A stretch of 64,000 nucleotides of DNA from OLB6 sp964467455 (GCA_964467455.1 CAYXQJ010000004.1:1-64000); one strand, 5' to 3'. Numbered from the stretch's first letter, positions 1 to 9,223 are shown. A program made the numbers and translations. The notes: generated by a model not told the origin, from the letters alone.

Positions 1-51
1 AATCTATTGCTTAGATCTTTTCCTTGGATGACCTAGTTTGTAAGAAACAGT

Positions 52-237
52 TCAGCACCACGGATGCTTGAGCATGAAGTAGTAGGGTCCTTCTCCAAGA
101 AGCTGAACCAAATCGCGGTCTGCACTATCCGGCAGGTATATGAGATTGGGCAAGCTGATCCTAGTACCCTCTGGGAGGATAAAACTTTGATCCTCGAGGG
201 TGTCATATTTATCCAGCCAGTAAAGAGTGAAGTCCAT
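52..237 (-). CDS. Small hypothetical acidic protein (61 aa)
   Basis: This is an unrecognised short ORF running in the same direction as the defence genes upstream of it. The predicted protein is acidic and rich in Leu, Asp and Tyr and ends HPWC; it has no membrane segment or known motif. It lies 133 bases downstream of the PLD-like gene, so it may be the last gene of that operon. An overlapping plus-strand ORF (64-252) is less protein-like and was not chosen. It is close to the window edge, and nothing in the sequence proves expression. Confidence 0.35.
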   Translation of the reverse strand: MDFTLYWLDKYDTLEDQSFILPEGTRISLPNLIYLPDSADRDLVQLLGEGPYYFMLKHPWC

Positions 238-370
238 GGTATTAGTTCCTAGTAACGATCTACTATCTAAGCTACCGCACGGAATGACTAATCACACCGG
301 TAAGTGGATTGTTTCTGCCGTTGTAGTTCTCTTGACTATCAATGATCATGGGTAACAGAGTGGTCATATC

Positions 371-1231
371 CTACAGAATCTCAAGTGTTCGGACGTGAAT
401 GGGCCAACCGTCAGTGCGCGAAACACGGGGGTCCATTTGATTGCGACGTATCTGCGCATCATTCTCATTGAGAATGGACCAAATGGTGTGTGTCTTACCT
501 GCATGATTAGCCCCAGCAAGACCAAACCCATGACCGACGGTTGTTACATGACGCTCAGTCATTAGAAATCGATCATGTAGATCACGCCATACAACGATCG
601 TGATGGAGTCGTGATTGTTGTTGCCCTGGCTATCGAACCAGTTCTTAATCCAACTCGTAGTGTCATCAATATGCTTCGTGTTTGCATCGACATGGAGCGT
701 GATAGAGCGAGGTATCGGGGTTCGATGTGCCTTAATTGCATCGAAAATCCAGCGAAACCGTTGACGTTCACTAGCGAGGTCGAGATACGGGTCTACCACA
801 CTGATCGTTGAGGCATGATGCGTCTGTCGTACAAAAAGTGTCGTGAATTCCCGTTCGGACCGTCTGACATCCAGTGTCTCGACGGTATTATGCCAGACAC
901 GAGTAGTGGTGAGCTGTGTGACACTAGCGACTTCTACTCCACTCGTTTTGGGGCGCACATTTGCATAGAGAACAAGATCCCGAAACTTTGTGTCGAGTTC
1001 AGACCAGTATTTCGTGGGCAGTAGACTCCCTCGGTTCCTATACGATTTCGCGACCGCAATCCATCTGCGGTGAGCGAACCAATCATTCACAGGACCGTCT
1101 GGCGAGTCCACGTATAACACACTATTGCGAAGCTTACTCGCAAAAAATTGCGCCCTCAGGTCGGCTTCACTCTCAATCCCAATTTCCGCGCCTAAGTCAC
1201 TTGTTAGGAATATGTTCGGTGAGAGGATCAT
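371..1231 (-). CDS. PLD-like (HxR-type) protein paired with AAA ATPase
   Basis: Protein of 286 aa. Its C-terminal half carries a strand followed by HDRFLM (about residues 219-224) and then GHGFGLAG. This pattern resembles the second half of phospholipase D-like folds of the MIT_C kind, in which HxR replaces the canonical HxK. That argues for nucleic-acid or phosphodiester binding or cleavage, but with an altered active site. The start lies two bases after the stop of the upstream ATPase, so the two are probably translated together. The pairing of an OLD/ABC-like ATPase with a nuclease-like partner is common in anti-phage systems. The N-terminal 130 residues are unrecognised. The fold call is inference from a short motif. 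Confidence 0.5.
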   Translation of the reverse strand: MILSPNIFLTSDLGAEIGIESEADLRAQFFASKLRNSVLYVDSPDGPVNDWFAHRRWIAVAKSYRNRGSLLPTKYWSELDTKFRDLVLYANVRPKTSGVEVASVTQLTTTRVWHNTVETLDVRRSEREFTTLFVRQTHHASTISVVDPYLDLASERQRFRWIFDAIKAHRTPIPRSITLHVDANTKHIDDTTSWIKNWFDSQGNNNHDSITIVVWRDLHDRFLMTERHVTTVGHGFGLAGANHAGKTHTIWSILNENDAQIRRNQMDPRVSRTDGWPIHVRTLEIL

Positions 1232-1233
1232 GG

Positions 1234-2838
1234 CTAAAAAATATCCAAGAAAGTATCATCGAAGAATCCATTTGGCCAGGGACGAGAAAGGTTGCCTGAA
1301 GGCGTGACGTCAATGGGGATGACTTGACTATGGGAGCCGTCACCCTCAACGAAGATGATCTGTATATCATCAGGTCTTAGAGGACGACCAAGGGACTCAA
1401 TAATCTTGCCGGAGCGAACTAAACCTAGGAGCCGTAAGATGAGATGTTCAGAGTGTGTCTCAACCATGAGAGAGTTGCCGCGCGCCGTTGAGTCGATCAT
1501 TGCATCGGCGAGCCGTGCCTGTAGTTTCGGGTGAAGGTGTAGTTCGGGCTGCTCAATCTGAAGTAGTGAGTTCTCACTACCATATAGCATTGCTAGCACT
1601 GGTGTAACTTGGCTGATGCCGGTTCCGACTTCGTCTAAGCCGACATAGACGCCAGATGCGTCATCCCAAAGCTTGAGACGTTGTTCAACTGAGTGTGATA
1701 GATCCGTACTCTTAGCACCCGTCGATGAAACTGCGTCGCTGAGGTTTACGCCACTATGGAATTGAGTTTTGTCGATCAACTCGACGACTCTGAACTCGTA
1801 GCTTCGCATAGTCGCGTCAGTATCTTTCAACCAACAGTTAACCTCGCTAAGCACGATTGGGTTCTGCCGTAGCATTTTGTAGTATTCGCCGCCACCACTG
1901 TACCACTCGTCAGCATAAGGATATGATGGGTCAACGTATGCTGACGGCCGAATCCTTAGTTCGGGGAGTGTTCTTACCACTTGGATGTCAAGGCGATCAA
2001 GACAGACCTTGTAGATTAAAGGTAGGACATGTTCGGGTAAGTACATGGGACCAGGATGATCCCAAGAGCCCCTTCGAGTACCTAGGTACTCCGCCTTTTC
2101 TCCGATGCGATAGAAGACCTGATCTTCATGATTCCAGATGCTAAAGAAGTGCGGTTCTCTAATTGAAAACTCACCCTCCATCAACTGAATTCCAACCCTA
2201 ATCAACTTGGACTTACCTAGCTCGTCAAAGAACCACTCGGTATCTACGTTAGATCCAGTCTTCCATAAGACAAGGGTATTTAGTCTTTCCTTTAGTGATC
2301 CCAGATCGAGTTGATCGGGGCGATCTGAGTCCTCGAACAGCCTGCGGATTGAGGCAACATTTGGTACGCACTTCAGATAGTGAAGAGAAGTCGTATAGCG
2401 AACCGGTTCCTCATCCTCAGGACCGCTAAGAGGTTCAGTCACGGCTTCATCTACATAGCCGTACTCGAAACGGATGATCTCTTCATGTTGAGCATAGATG
2501 CTGACTTCCTTTGGAGAAATTCCTAGAGCACTATTCTTTACTAGTGAGAGAGAAAAACCGAACCCGTGCCTATCGATGAAGCCCAGCTGCAGTCCTCGCT
2601 CGACATCGTTACCTCTACATACGTTGGAGAATGAATGACCATACATGTTGGGATTGTCGTCGAAGATATTAGCAGAAGAAGAGCCATATAGAAAACCGAT
2701 GTTATTTACCGCCGAAAGGAGCGCAGATTTCCCTGATGAGTTGTTTCCGACAATGATCGTGATAGGCGCAATTGGGATCTGTTGGCCTGCGCCAAGGCGG
2801 CGGTAGTTACCTGTGAGAAACGTTGGTCGTTTGTTCAT
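1234..2838 (-). CDS. AAA ATPase, DUF3696-type (OLD/RecF-like)
   Basis: Protein of 534 aa. The N-terminus has a Walker A motif GNNSSGKSAL (residues 31-40). Near the C-terminus come the ABC-type signature region, Walker B EQPELHLHPKLQ, and the H-loop region ETHSEHLILRL. The tail contains WPNGFF, typical of DUF3696 ATPases. These SMC/RecF-like ATPases act in the cytoplasm, usually as the regulatory half of a two-protein defence or repair system. The gene starts 67 bases downstream of darG and abuts the PLD-like gene, so this looks like a second module following DarTG. Length is normal for the family. There is no nuclease domain in this chain, which fits the view that the downstream partner is the effector. 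Confidence 0.85.
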   Translation of the reverse strand: MNKRPTFLTGNYRRLGAGQQIPIAPITIIVGNNSSGKSALLSAVNNIGFLYGSSSANIFDDNPNMYGHSFSNVCRGNDVERGLQLGFIDRHGFGFSLSLVKNSALGISPKEVSIYAQHEEIIRFEYGYVDEAVTEPLSGPEDEEPVRYTTSLHYLKCVPNVASIRRLFEDSDRPDQLDLGSLKERLNTLVLWKTGSNVDTEWFFDELGKSKLIRVGIQLMEGEFSIREPHFFSIWNHEDQVFYRIGEKAEYLGTRRGSWDHPGPMYLPEHVLPLIYKVCLDRLDIQVVRTLPELRIRPSAYVDPSYPYADEWYSGGGEYYKMLRQNPIVLSEVNCWLKDTDATMRSYEFRVVELIDKTQFHSGVNLSDAVSSTGAKSTDLSHSVEQRLKLWDDASGVYVGLDEVGTGISQVTPVLAMLYGSENSLLQIEQPELHLHPKLQARLADAMIDSTARGNSLMVETHSEHLILRLLGLVRSGKIIESLGRPLRPDDIQIIFVEGDGSHSQVIPIDVTPSGNLSRPWPNGFFDDTFLDIF

Positions 2839-2905
2839 TGTTGTAGTCCGATACCTATTGAAATCGACGTTGTCACCGATTGCAGGTTGTCATTGATGAA
2901 AAAAG

Positions 2906-3598
2906 TCAAAACAAACTTATCTGCCTTGTAGTAGTATCAGTAGTTGACTGTATGGATCGGTAGTAATCGGCGACTTTATCGATGAATCCTTCGCCGATGC
3001 CCTTCAACCTAAGCATTGAGCTAAATGAAGTAATCTCACCTCTCTCGTATTCGGTCATAACGCGTTCAACCAGCCTAGGATGTAGACGCTTTCTCTTCAT
3101 CTCTGCATTGCTAAGACGACCTAGCCGCTCCATTGACTTCGAAATATAGCCGGGGATCACCTTGAAGCTATGCTGGTATACTTCGATTGAGATATCAATA
3201 TCCGAAAGGTGTGAACGCATCTCAGTCAAGACCATGTCAGGATCTAGACCTCCGTTCTGACCGCCTAGTATTGGGAACGCGACGGACTCCAAGCCCCAAT
3301 GATTGTTTTGTTCAACAAAGGCGCGAAGGCCAGTCGTGATATACTCCATCTTGGAGGGATGAGCCCACTCTCGTTTGGTTGGGAAGTTGATAATCCACGG
3401 TGCTGTTTCCTTGAAAAGCGTTAGTTCGCCGGTACGAACTGCCCCGATGGCACATTGCAGCTTGTACTGCTCGAACATTTCTGGATAGAGAAACCGGAAC
3501 TCGAGAGCAAGCCCCTTACCCATAAATCCCTCGCAATTGACAGTGTTGACAAGAGCTTGACACTTAGAGTCGAAAATATTGCCGCTTATGATATTCAT
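2906..3598 (-). CDS. darG: DarG-type macrodomain antitoxin (ADP-ribosyl-DNA glycohydrolase)
   Basis: Protein of 230 aa. The N-terminal macrodomain (about 1-150) shows ALVNTVNCEGFMGKGLA (15-31) and FPILGGQNGGLD, the two ADP-ribose binding loops of the ALC1/DarG class. In the family this enzyme removes ADP-ribose from thymidines on DNA and so reverses DarT; the C-terminal part (about 155-230) would contact the toxin. The start codon overlaps the end of the upstream darT by four bases, the usual order of this operon. The C-terminal domain is short compared with DarG proteins of around 350 aa, but it is not obviously truncated, since it ends in an ordinary stop. Confidence 0.9.
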   Translation of the reverse strand: MNIISGNIFDSKCQALVNTVNCEGFMGKGLALEFRFLYPEMFEQYKLQCAIGAVRTGELTLFKETAPWIINFPTKREWAHPSKMEYITTGLRAFVEQNNHWGLESVAFPILGGQNGGLDPDMVLTEMRSHLSDIDISIEVYQHSFKVIPGYISKSMERLGRLSNAEMKRKRLHPRLVERVMTEYERGEITSFSSMLRLKGIGEGFIDKVADYYRSIQSTTDTTTRQISLF

Positions 3599-4215
3599 GA
3601 GAAGAACACCTTTGAATTCGTGACGAGCAGGTTGCGGTACTCAGCCGGAAGTTGCACGTGTGTCTTGATATAGCTGCTGTTACCCCTAACGAAGATCCGC
3701 TGCAGGTGAGATGAGTTGAGAGGTGACGGATATAGAACCTCAGAACAAACGATTCTTTTACCATCTGTGATGTCGTTCCAGAATCGCGTGAAAATGGCAT
3801 TAAAATTCAGCATGTCGACATCCTTACCGTGATAGAACGTTGTCATTGAGCTCGCTGCGTTACCGTCACTAACATAGACGCCATCATGTGCGAGAATTGA
3901 CGGTGAATACGCAAGGAGAACCAAGTCGTCGCCAAGACCCTTACGGCAATATTGCATCGGGTTTAGTGGGTTGAAATATAGTGGTGCATAATCGTGGACC
4001 GAATGCGCGGCATCGGGGAAGCGGTAGGCTCGTCGCCCGTTCACCGTTGGTTCAGAGATATCGTGTGCCACCAAGCCCTTGGTGTGAGCTGCATTATGGC
4101 TCATGAGCCCATGTTCAAGTATGCTACCCAGGTTCCTAATGTGTGTCATGTGGTAGAGGAAGGTGACGCGACCATCAAGCTTGATCGTGGGGGCTGCGGT
4201 AACTGCTGTCATCAT
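3595..4215 (-). CDS. darT: DarT-type DNA ADP-ribosyltransferase toxin
   Basis: Protein of 206 aa (DUF4433/DarT family). Visible hallmarks are YHMTHIRNLGSILEHGL (21-37), the NAD-binding region HDYAPLYFNPLNPMQY (74-89), and the ARTT-loop glutamate in VCSEVLYP (E159), the likely catalytic residue. DarT enzymes attach ADP-ribose to thymidine bases in single-stranded DNA; they stall replication and act in abortive phage defence. The gene is followed directly by its antitoxin with a 4-base overlap. ATG-ATG at the start is preceded by a GGAGAAAAGAG ribosome-binding site. It is the first gene of the minus-strand defence operon; its promoter should lie in 4216-4352. Confidence 0.92.
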   Translation of the reverse strand: MMTAVTAAPTIKLDGRVTFLYHMTHIRNLGSILEHGLMSHNAAHTKGLVAHDISEPTVNGRRAYRFPDAAHSVHDYAPLYFNPLNPMQYCRKGLGDDLVLLAYSPSILAHDGVYVSDGNAASSMTTFYHGKDVDMLNFNAIFTRFWNDITDGKRIVCSEVLYPSPLNSSHLQRIFVRGNSSYIKTHVQLPAEYRNLLVTNSKVFFS

Positions 4216-4352
4216 CTCTTTTCTCCGGTCGTTGTTGTTGCTTCTGCGACTCTCTTACACCTGCAACATCCCGGAAACGAGAAGGCCTGTGACGACGGAA
4301 AGAATTCGGCACAGACCTGGAAATAGAGTGGAAATATTCGTGGCTGGTCGAC

Positions 4353-6248
4353 CTACGGAGAGAGCAGCAGTGGGGCCGAAATCGTCTTGGAATTCCGCGT
4401 CAGTTGGACCGTGTAACGGCCTGGCGCGAGACCTTTGGGCAAGGTTAGATGGGTGTCGTGACCTTTGACCCGTAATGGTGAGACCACCATTCTACCCGCT
4501 ATGTCGGTGATCATGACCACGTCGTCTGGAAACAGGTTGCTCACTGTCAATGATTCTGCGCCACGGACAGGATTGGGGAAGATGTTGATCTGGTCAGCGT
4601 TGCCTACCTCTTCGCCGACATTGCTGGGTGTGCTGGAACAGAAGCTGGCTGGACCTGGGTCGGCAAACATCATCACAAAGGCGCCTTCTCGTGCCGAGAT
4701 CGTGAACTCGTACAACGCATGGGGTTCTGCTTTGCGGATCGAGCTGCCCCAGCCGGCTTTGCCGGAATGGACGATCGTAGTGTCGTTGGAGACGTCGATA
4801 CCGTTGCGATAGACGGTCGGACGCCGTTCCGGATCTTGCCATACCCAGATACCCCAGTGCTCTGATCCGTTGCCGGTGTACAGTTCAAAAAGGTTGTAGC
4901 ACGAGGCTTGGTTTGGCATCTCCGTGGCATGGATCCAGTCGTTCAGGATGTGAAGGTTACCCGTGCAGAACTTCACGTACATGTCGGAGTACCGACCACT
5001 AGCAGGGCGCACACCATCCCACTCATTCTCAGAGAACTGTCCGTCGACAAGAGAGACTTGATTGCAGGAGGCATTGAACGCTGGCTGACTACCAGATCGG
5101 TATCGGATGGTATCGCCACCGAACTCTCCACTGATATCGTTCGGTTCTGTCTCTAGCCCGATTACGCCGCTAGTCGGAACGTACCGTTCAGCCTGACGGA
5201 CTGACACTCCTTGATCGCTGAACCAGGCAAGGCGGACGTATGGCTCGCGTATGAGGCCGTAACCCGAAACGCCCCCTCTATCACATTCCAGAGATGTTGT
5301 TGTGGAAGGGACGTAGGTGACAGGATCGTCGCCCTTGGGCATGAAGAAAAGTCCTGCTGAAACTCGAACACCAAACTCATACATGGTATGGGGAGTGGTG
5401 TCGCTCGGCGACGCACCGATTCTAGATGCTCCGCCAAGGACAAGTGTCGTGTCGTCAGTGACATCAACGCCGTTCAATTCAACGATCACAGGTCGTGCCG
5501 TGTCATGAGTGACCTTGATCAGCCAAACTTCACGTCCGTTGCCCGTAGTGAAACCAAAGAGATTGTAACAATTGGATTGATACTCACCGCTACCAATGAG
5601 CCAGTCGTTCATCAGGTACATCATGCCTGACTCGGAGCAGTAATCAAGGTAGAGATTGGAGAATCGTCCGATCAGCGGTGAAATGCCACTCCATTCACGA
5701 GGCTGACCATCGATATCCGAGAACCGGCCGTCAATAAAGTGACGTTCTGAACAGCTTAGCGTGCCGCCAAAGCCGCCATTTGGATACGTGCGGACTTCGT
5801 GCATTCGAGGGCGTCTTCCCCCGGAGCTAAGGTCTTGCCGCGGACCATTCTGTGTTCGTGGATCAGGATCATACTTGTTGATGTCGAGGTCAAGAGTATC
5901 GTCAGCGAGGATAACGTCTATCTGCGTCTCAGCATACGGACCGTCGATGACGCAAATGCTGATTGTGTGTGCGCCTTGCGAGATGTCCTTGGGGATGTGC
6001 ACGACAGCGCCGGCAGTTGAGATCGAGAGGATCGGGAGTGACCGTCCATCAATGGCTGCTCTAAATCTACCCGCAACGGCGGTAGGCCACCGTGATGGGG
6101 CTAGCACGCCAACGTAGACCGTTTGACCAGCTTCGACGATGGCAGGATTTGCTGCGATCTGAAATGTGTCAGTTGGTGCCATGCACTGAGACATAGCGAC
6201 TGTGATGTTCAATGCAGCGTAGGCGATCATCAGAAGTAGTGTTTTCAT
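4353..6248 (-). CDS. Secreted protein with duplicated domain and T9SS-like sorting tail
   Basis: Protein of 631 aa from ATG 6248; this start gives a proper signal peptide (MKTLLLMIAYAALNITVAMSQ), whereas the longer TTG start would place nine polar residues before it. Two copies of a roughly 150-residue unit are visible, around 165-330 and 385-545. Each holds GRFS/GRYS, a cysteine, LNDW or MNDW, CYNLF, TGNG, a DTT segment and HxxYEF. The last 80 residues (INIFPNPVRGAESL...) form a T9SS type A-like sorting domain, so the protein should cross the outer membrane. The repeated domain is unrecognised. It lies 13 bases downstream of the vWA gene, probably in one operon. Confidence 0.8.
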   Translation of the reverse strand: MKTLLLMIAYAALNITVAMSQCMAPTDTFQIAANPAIVEAGQTVYVGVLAPSRWPTAVAGRFRAAIDGRSLPILSISTAGAVVHIPKDISQGAHTISICVIDGPYAETQIDVILADDTLDLDINKYDPDPRTQNGPRQDLSSGGRRPRMHEVRTYPNGGFGGTLSCSERHFIDGRFSDIDGQPREWSGISPLIGRFSNLYLDYCSESGMMYLMNDWLIGSGEYQSNCYNLFGFTTGNGREVWLIKVTHDTARPVIVELNGVDVTDDTTLVLGGASRIGASPSDTTPHTMYEFGVRVSAGLFFMPKGDDPVTYVPSTTTSLECDRGGVSGYGLIREPYVRLAWFSDQGVSVRQAERYVPTSGVIGLETEPNDISGEFGGDTIRYRSGSQPAFNASCNQVSLVDGQFSENEWDGVRPASGRYSDMYVKFCTGNLHILNDWIHATEMPNQASCYNLFELYTGNGSEHWGIWVWQDPERRPTVYRNGIDVSNDTTIVHSGKAGWGSSIRKAEPHALYEFTISAREGAFVMMFADPGPASFCSSTPSNVGEEVGNADQINIFPNPVRGAESLTVSNLFPDDVVMITDIAGRMVVSPLRVKGHDTHLTLPKGLAPGRYTVQLTRNSKTISAPLLLSP

Positions 6249-6261
6249 GTTCGTCTTCTCG

Positions 6262-8070
6262 TTAGTGTTTGACAAGGATCTTTGTGGTAGAATAGGTGGT
6301 GCCGTCCCACACTCGGCAGAGGTACATTCCGGCAGGCCAGTTCAGCGTCTCGAAATGGATCTCAGACTGGCCGATATCTTTGAATCCAAGGTCTCGCTCG
6401 TCGATCACGCGTCCATCGATCGCGTACACGATAGCCCGAGTCACACCAGCCAGCACCATGTTGAATGGAATGGTAGTGACATCATGCGAAGGCGTTGGAT
6501 GAGCCGCTGACGCAGCACTGACCGTTTTGGGAGTGGGTTTATCAGTAACTGACGTTGTCTTGAGATCACAGTCGACCGTGATTTCCTTTCGGATGATCGT
6601 GTCGCCGTCGAGATACACAAGGCGTATGGTGCGCGTACGTTGTCCTAGGTCGCACGGTCGGATAGGGAAGTAGAGCTGACAACAATCCTCGGTTTCAAGC
6701 GATGCTGCCATTTCGGAGTACACGCCGTTCAGTTCATTACCTGTATGGACTTCGTATAACCGACCTTTCGGTGCGGCGGCTACAAAGCGCTTCATTGCGG
6801 CGAGGCCATACTGTTCTTCCGGCGTCTGCGCGAAACCCAGCGCGATAAGGTAAAGCGGGACGTTCGACGCTCGGATGGCGGCGATCACCGGGTCTTCTTC
6901 ATGGGGGACTTGGTTGTTAAGCCCGTCGGTGAGGGCGATCAGAACCCGCCCGGACCCGGGATTGGCCGCGGTTTTCTGCAAGCCCCTTATCAGTGCAGCG
7001 TGTAGGGAAGTGTATTCCAACGGCTGCAAGGCGTCGATAGCCCGACCGATCTTGCCGGTGTCTGCCGCCCAATCCTGACTGAGAACGATCGACGTTGAGA
7101 ACGTCAGCAAGAACAGACTGTCGCCCGGCTGGAGGGTCCGCATGAAGTTGTGAAGCGTGCGCTTGACGGCATTTAGTCGCGAGATCTGGATGCCATCGTA
7201 GTCGACCGGTTCCTGCATGCTGCCAGAGACGTCGATGACGAGCCCGATGGATAGGGGCGTCGTGCGTCCGGAGTCGCATACCAGCGAATCAGGGCAGACA
7301 AACCGTCCGTTGTCAATGATCCCAAGTTGATCCTGGCTGATCAGGATGTTGCGGCGACCGTCAACTGCTGATGAATCGCGTTGGAACACCGCAGCGTCGA
7401 CACGGACACCAACTGTCTCTCCATTGACGACTACGGGCTTGATATCGCAGATGTTGATGTCCTTCTCGACGATCTCTTCGATCGTTACGACTAATTCACC
7501 GCAGTTATCCTCATAGCGGGGGATGACCTTGCCTAGGGAGACGTTGTACGTCGAATCGAGGATCTGGAATCGAAATCGCTCACCGGTTCCCGCCCGTTCT
7601 TGTTGGTAGCGATGAAGCGTCTTTTCGAGTGGCCTTGCCGCCAGTGGCTCACCATTGACGCGGAAGCCGAGGTACTTTCGGAAGCTGATCTCGAACAGTG
7701 GTCTCATGCCCATCCCGGCGGGAGGGAATGCATAGGACGTCGAATCACCCACCCAGTGCGGGATCTCGACGAACGTCTGTCCCAGGATCGTTTCAGGGGG
7801 CCAACGCAGCGCGTCAACCTCTTCCTGTGGCACATCATAAACCCAGACCGCATCAACGCCGTGGCAATCCCTGAACTGGGACCATTGCGAGTAGGTCCCC
7901 TGTACCGTGATCCGATACCGAGCATCGATCCGAGTGAGTGGAGATTCGATGACCGCGCCGGAGCGCGCGTCAAGTGTTAGTGTAGCCGGAAACTGTGCGG
8001 AGGCAGGCAGTACCGAGATCGCACACAGCAGCAGTAATGCTGCAACGGGTGTAAGGATTCGTGTCATCAT
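6262..8070 (-). CDS. Secreted von Willebrand factor A domain protein with C-terminal sorting domain
   Basis: Protein of 602 aa. A signal peptide (ends LPASAQ) is followed by an unrecognised N-terminal region. A vWA domain lies around 275-460 with MIDAS motif DVSGSM, a later conserved Thr and LTDGLNN. A cysteine-containing segment (EDCCQLYF) and an 80-residue T9SS-like tail ending KILVKH complete it. ATG 8070 is preferred over the TTG 12 bases upstream, because GAAAGG sits at ribosome-binding distance. vWA domains bind ligands through a metal ion; here the protein would act outside the cell or on its surface. It is probably co-transcribed with the next secreted protein, whose start is 13 bases on. 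Confidence 0.85.
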   Translation of the reverse strand: MMTRILTPVAALLLLCAISVLPASAQFPATLTLDARSGAVIESPLTRIDARYRITVQGTYSQWSQFRDCHGVDAVWVYDVPQEEVDALRWPPETILGQTFVEIPHWVGDSTSYAFPPAGMGMRPLFEISFRKYLGFRVNGEPLAARPLEKTLHRYQQERAGTGERFRFQILDSTYNVSLGKVIPRYEDNCGELVVTIEEIVEKDINICDIKPVVVNGETVGVRVDAAVFQRDSSAVDGRRNILISQDQLGIIDNGRFVCPDSLVCDSGRTTPLSIGLVIDVSGSMQEPVDYDGIQISRLNAVKRTLHNFMRTLQPGDSLFLLTFSTSIVLSQDWAADTGKIGRAIDALQPLEYTSLHAALIRGLQKTAANPGSGRVLIALTDGLNNQVPHEEDPVIAAIRASNVPLYLIALGFAQTPEEQYGLAAMKRFVAAAPKGRLYEVHTGNELNGVYSEMAASLETEDCCQLYFPIRPCDLGQRTRTIRLVYLDGDTIIRKEITVDCDLKTTSVTDKPTPKTVSAASAAHPTPSHDVTTIPFNMVLAGVTRAIVYAIDGRVIDERDLGFKDIGQSEIHFETLNWPAGMYLCRVWDGTTYSTTKILVKH

Positions 8071-8193
8071 GACACCTTTCAAGAAGTTGAACTGATAGAG
8101 ACGTTTGGTCTTTCACAGTCCAAATCTTGAGGCTAGGGTGTCACGCAAGAGGCCAGAATCGATGCCGGCCACATTTGGAAACGATCAGGAAAC

Positions 8194-9138
8194 TCAACGC
8201 TTCGTGATGGAGATCTTTGCTGGGGGTATCGTGACGAAATATTGTCGTGCACTCTTCGGCCCTTCTGCTCTTACTATCAGGTACCGGTGGATACGTGGAT
8301 CTGGTACAGCATCCATGATACGTTTGTTCATTTTGGAGATCGTCGAACGGAAGACTGATGTCTCAAAGTCCAGATTCTTCGCCTTCATGTTGTGCAGGTC
8401 TTCGTCCTCCTTCTCAGGAAAAGATTCCTCGCTAAAGGCGATGATCTGCTTTGCAAAGTCACCTCCGACAAAAACACCGCGAACAACGAACATCGCCTCT
8501 GCTGACTTCAATGATTTGATGGCGCGCTCCAGGAAGTACCGATAATACGCGAACATCCGTGGTGACAAATTGATGATCTCGTCACCGATGGTGAGGACAC
8601 CTTTCTTGACGTGCATAGTCACTTGTGGAATTGCGATGCTCTGGAGATCCAGATTCTCAGACTCTAGTGCCTGAATCCTAGGCAGTCCGACTCCGAGTAC
8701 CACATCGCGAACGGTCTTCTTGGAAAGTTTTGGATCCACTGTTCGAACGAGTCGGATCTTTGCCTCACCAGACTCGGCAAGCAAAATCCAGCATACTTGC
8801 ATCGACGGCGTGCCTGACGAGATCGCGCCAATGAGAGATTGGTCTGACTCGGCTATCTTCGCAATGATCGATCTGAGTTTTGGATAGATGTCGTTGTGAT
8901 CGGTTGGATCGTCGAGATCCATCGTGACCCTTCGCACCTTCACGTTCGGTGCAATCGAAGAGATCGCTTTCTTTACGGCACCGGCGTAGGCCTGGTAGTC
9001 GATTCTGTCGTTGTCGCCTTCTGTCACGATAAGCGTAACGTCGGACGGGCGAAGTTCAGCCACCGCGGTCAGAATAGGCCCTTTGCCCTCTGGCGCAAGC
9101 TGTCCATCGGTAGTGCCGACGAAGGAAATGAGATGCAT
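8194..9138 (-). CDS. Stand-alone CARF-winged helix protein, RtcR-like sensor domain
   Basis: Protein of 314 aa. Residues 1-140 resemble the CARF sensor of RtcR. They show FVGTTDGQ (6-13), a strand-helix unit with LIVTEGDND, then LDDPTDHNDIYPKL and the loop ISSGTPSMQVCWILLAESG (106-124), which parallels the RtcR stretch ending TTGTHxAQICWFLLAEA. The C-terminal part (about 180-312) has LSPRMFAYYRYFLERA, STISKMNKRI and a basic wing before IPPAKISI, the layout of a winged helix-turn-helix. There is no sigma-54 AAA+ domain, so this is not RtcR itself, and no Cas gene is near. It is divergent from the HEPN gene with an 85-base shared upstream region and is probably its regulator. Ligand and target are inference. 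Confidence 0.7.
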   Translation of the reverse strand: MHLISFVGTTDGQLAPEGKGPILTAVAELRPSDVTLIVTEGDNDRIDYQAYAGAVKKAISSIAPNVKVRRVTMDLDDPTDHNDIYPKLRSIIAKIAESDQSLIGAISSGTPSMQVCWILLAESGEAKIRLVRTVDPKLSKKTVRDVVLGVGLPRIQALESENLDLQSIAIPQVTMHVKKGVLTIGDEIINLSPRMFAYYRYFLERAIKSLKSAEAMFVVRGVFVGGDFAKQIIAFSEESFPEKEDEDLHNMKAKNLDFETSVFRSTISKMNKRIMDAVPDPRIHRYLIVRAEGPKSARQYFVTIPPAKISITKR

Positions 9139-9185
9139 GATGATCCACTAGCGTTATTGCGCCAAAATAAGCCTCTCAAGTATAT

Positions 9186-9193
9186 TAGTTTCG
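9186..9193 (+). promoter_or_regulatory. Possible -7 element for the HEPN operon
   Basis: TAGTTTCG differs by one base from the Bacteroidota -7 consensus TAnnTTTG and lies 30 bases before the ATG at 9224. A TTG at 9157-9159 is somewhat far for the -33 element. The whole 9139-9223 gap is shared with the divergent CARF gene and would be the place for its operator. Confidence 0.35.
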
Positions 9194-9223
9194 TCTTGCA
9201 CCGAGTAACAAGGAATTGGGGAG

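Noticed and set aside
64..252. Plus-strand 62-aa ORF
   Set aside because: It overlaps the minus-strand small ORF, which is more protein-like and collinear with the operon; evidence for either is weak.
509..532. P-loop-like GANHAGKT in the PLD-like protein
   Set aside because: It fits GxxxxGKT by pattern, but it is near the C-terminus with no Walker B partner and lies inside the PLD-like motif region.
8194..9138. CRISPR system linked to the CARF protein
   Set aside because: No repeat-spacer array and no cas gene was seen anywhere in the window.
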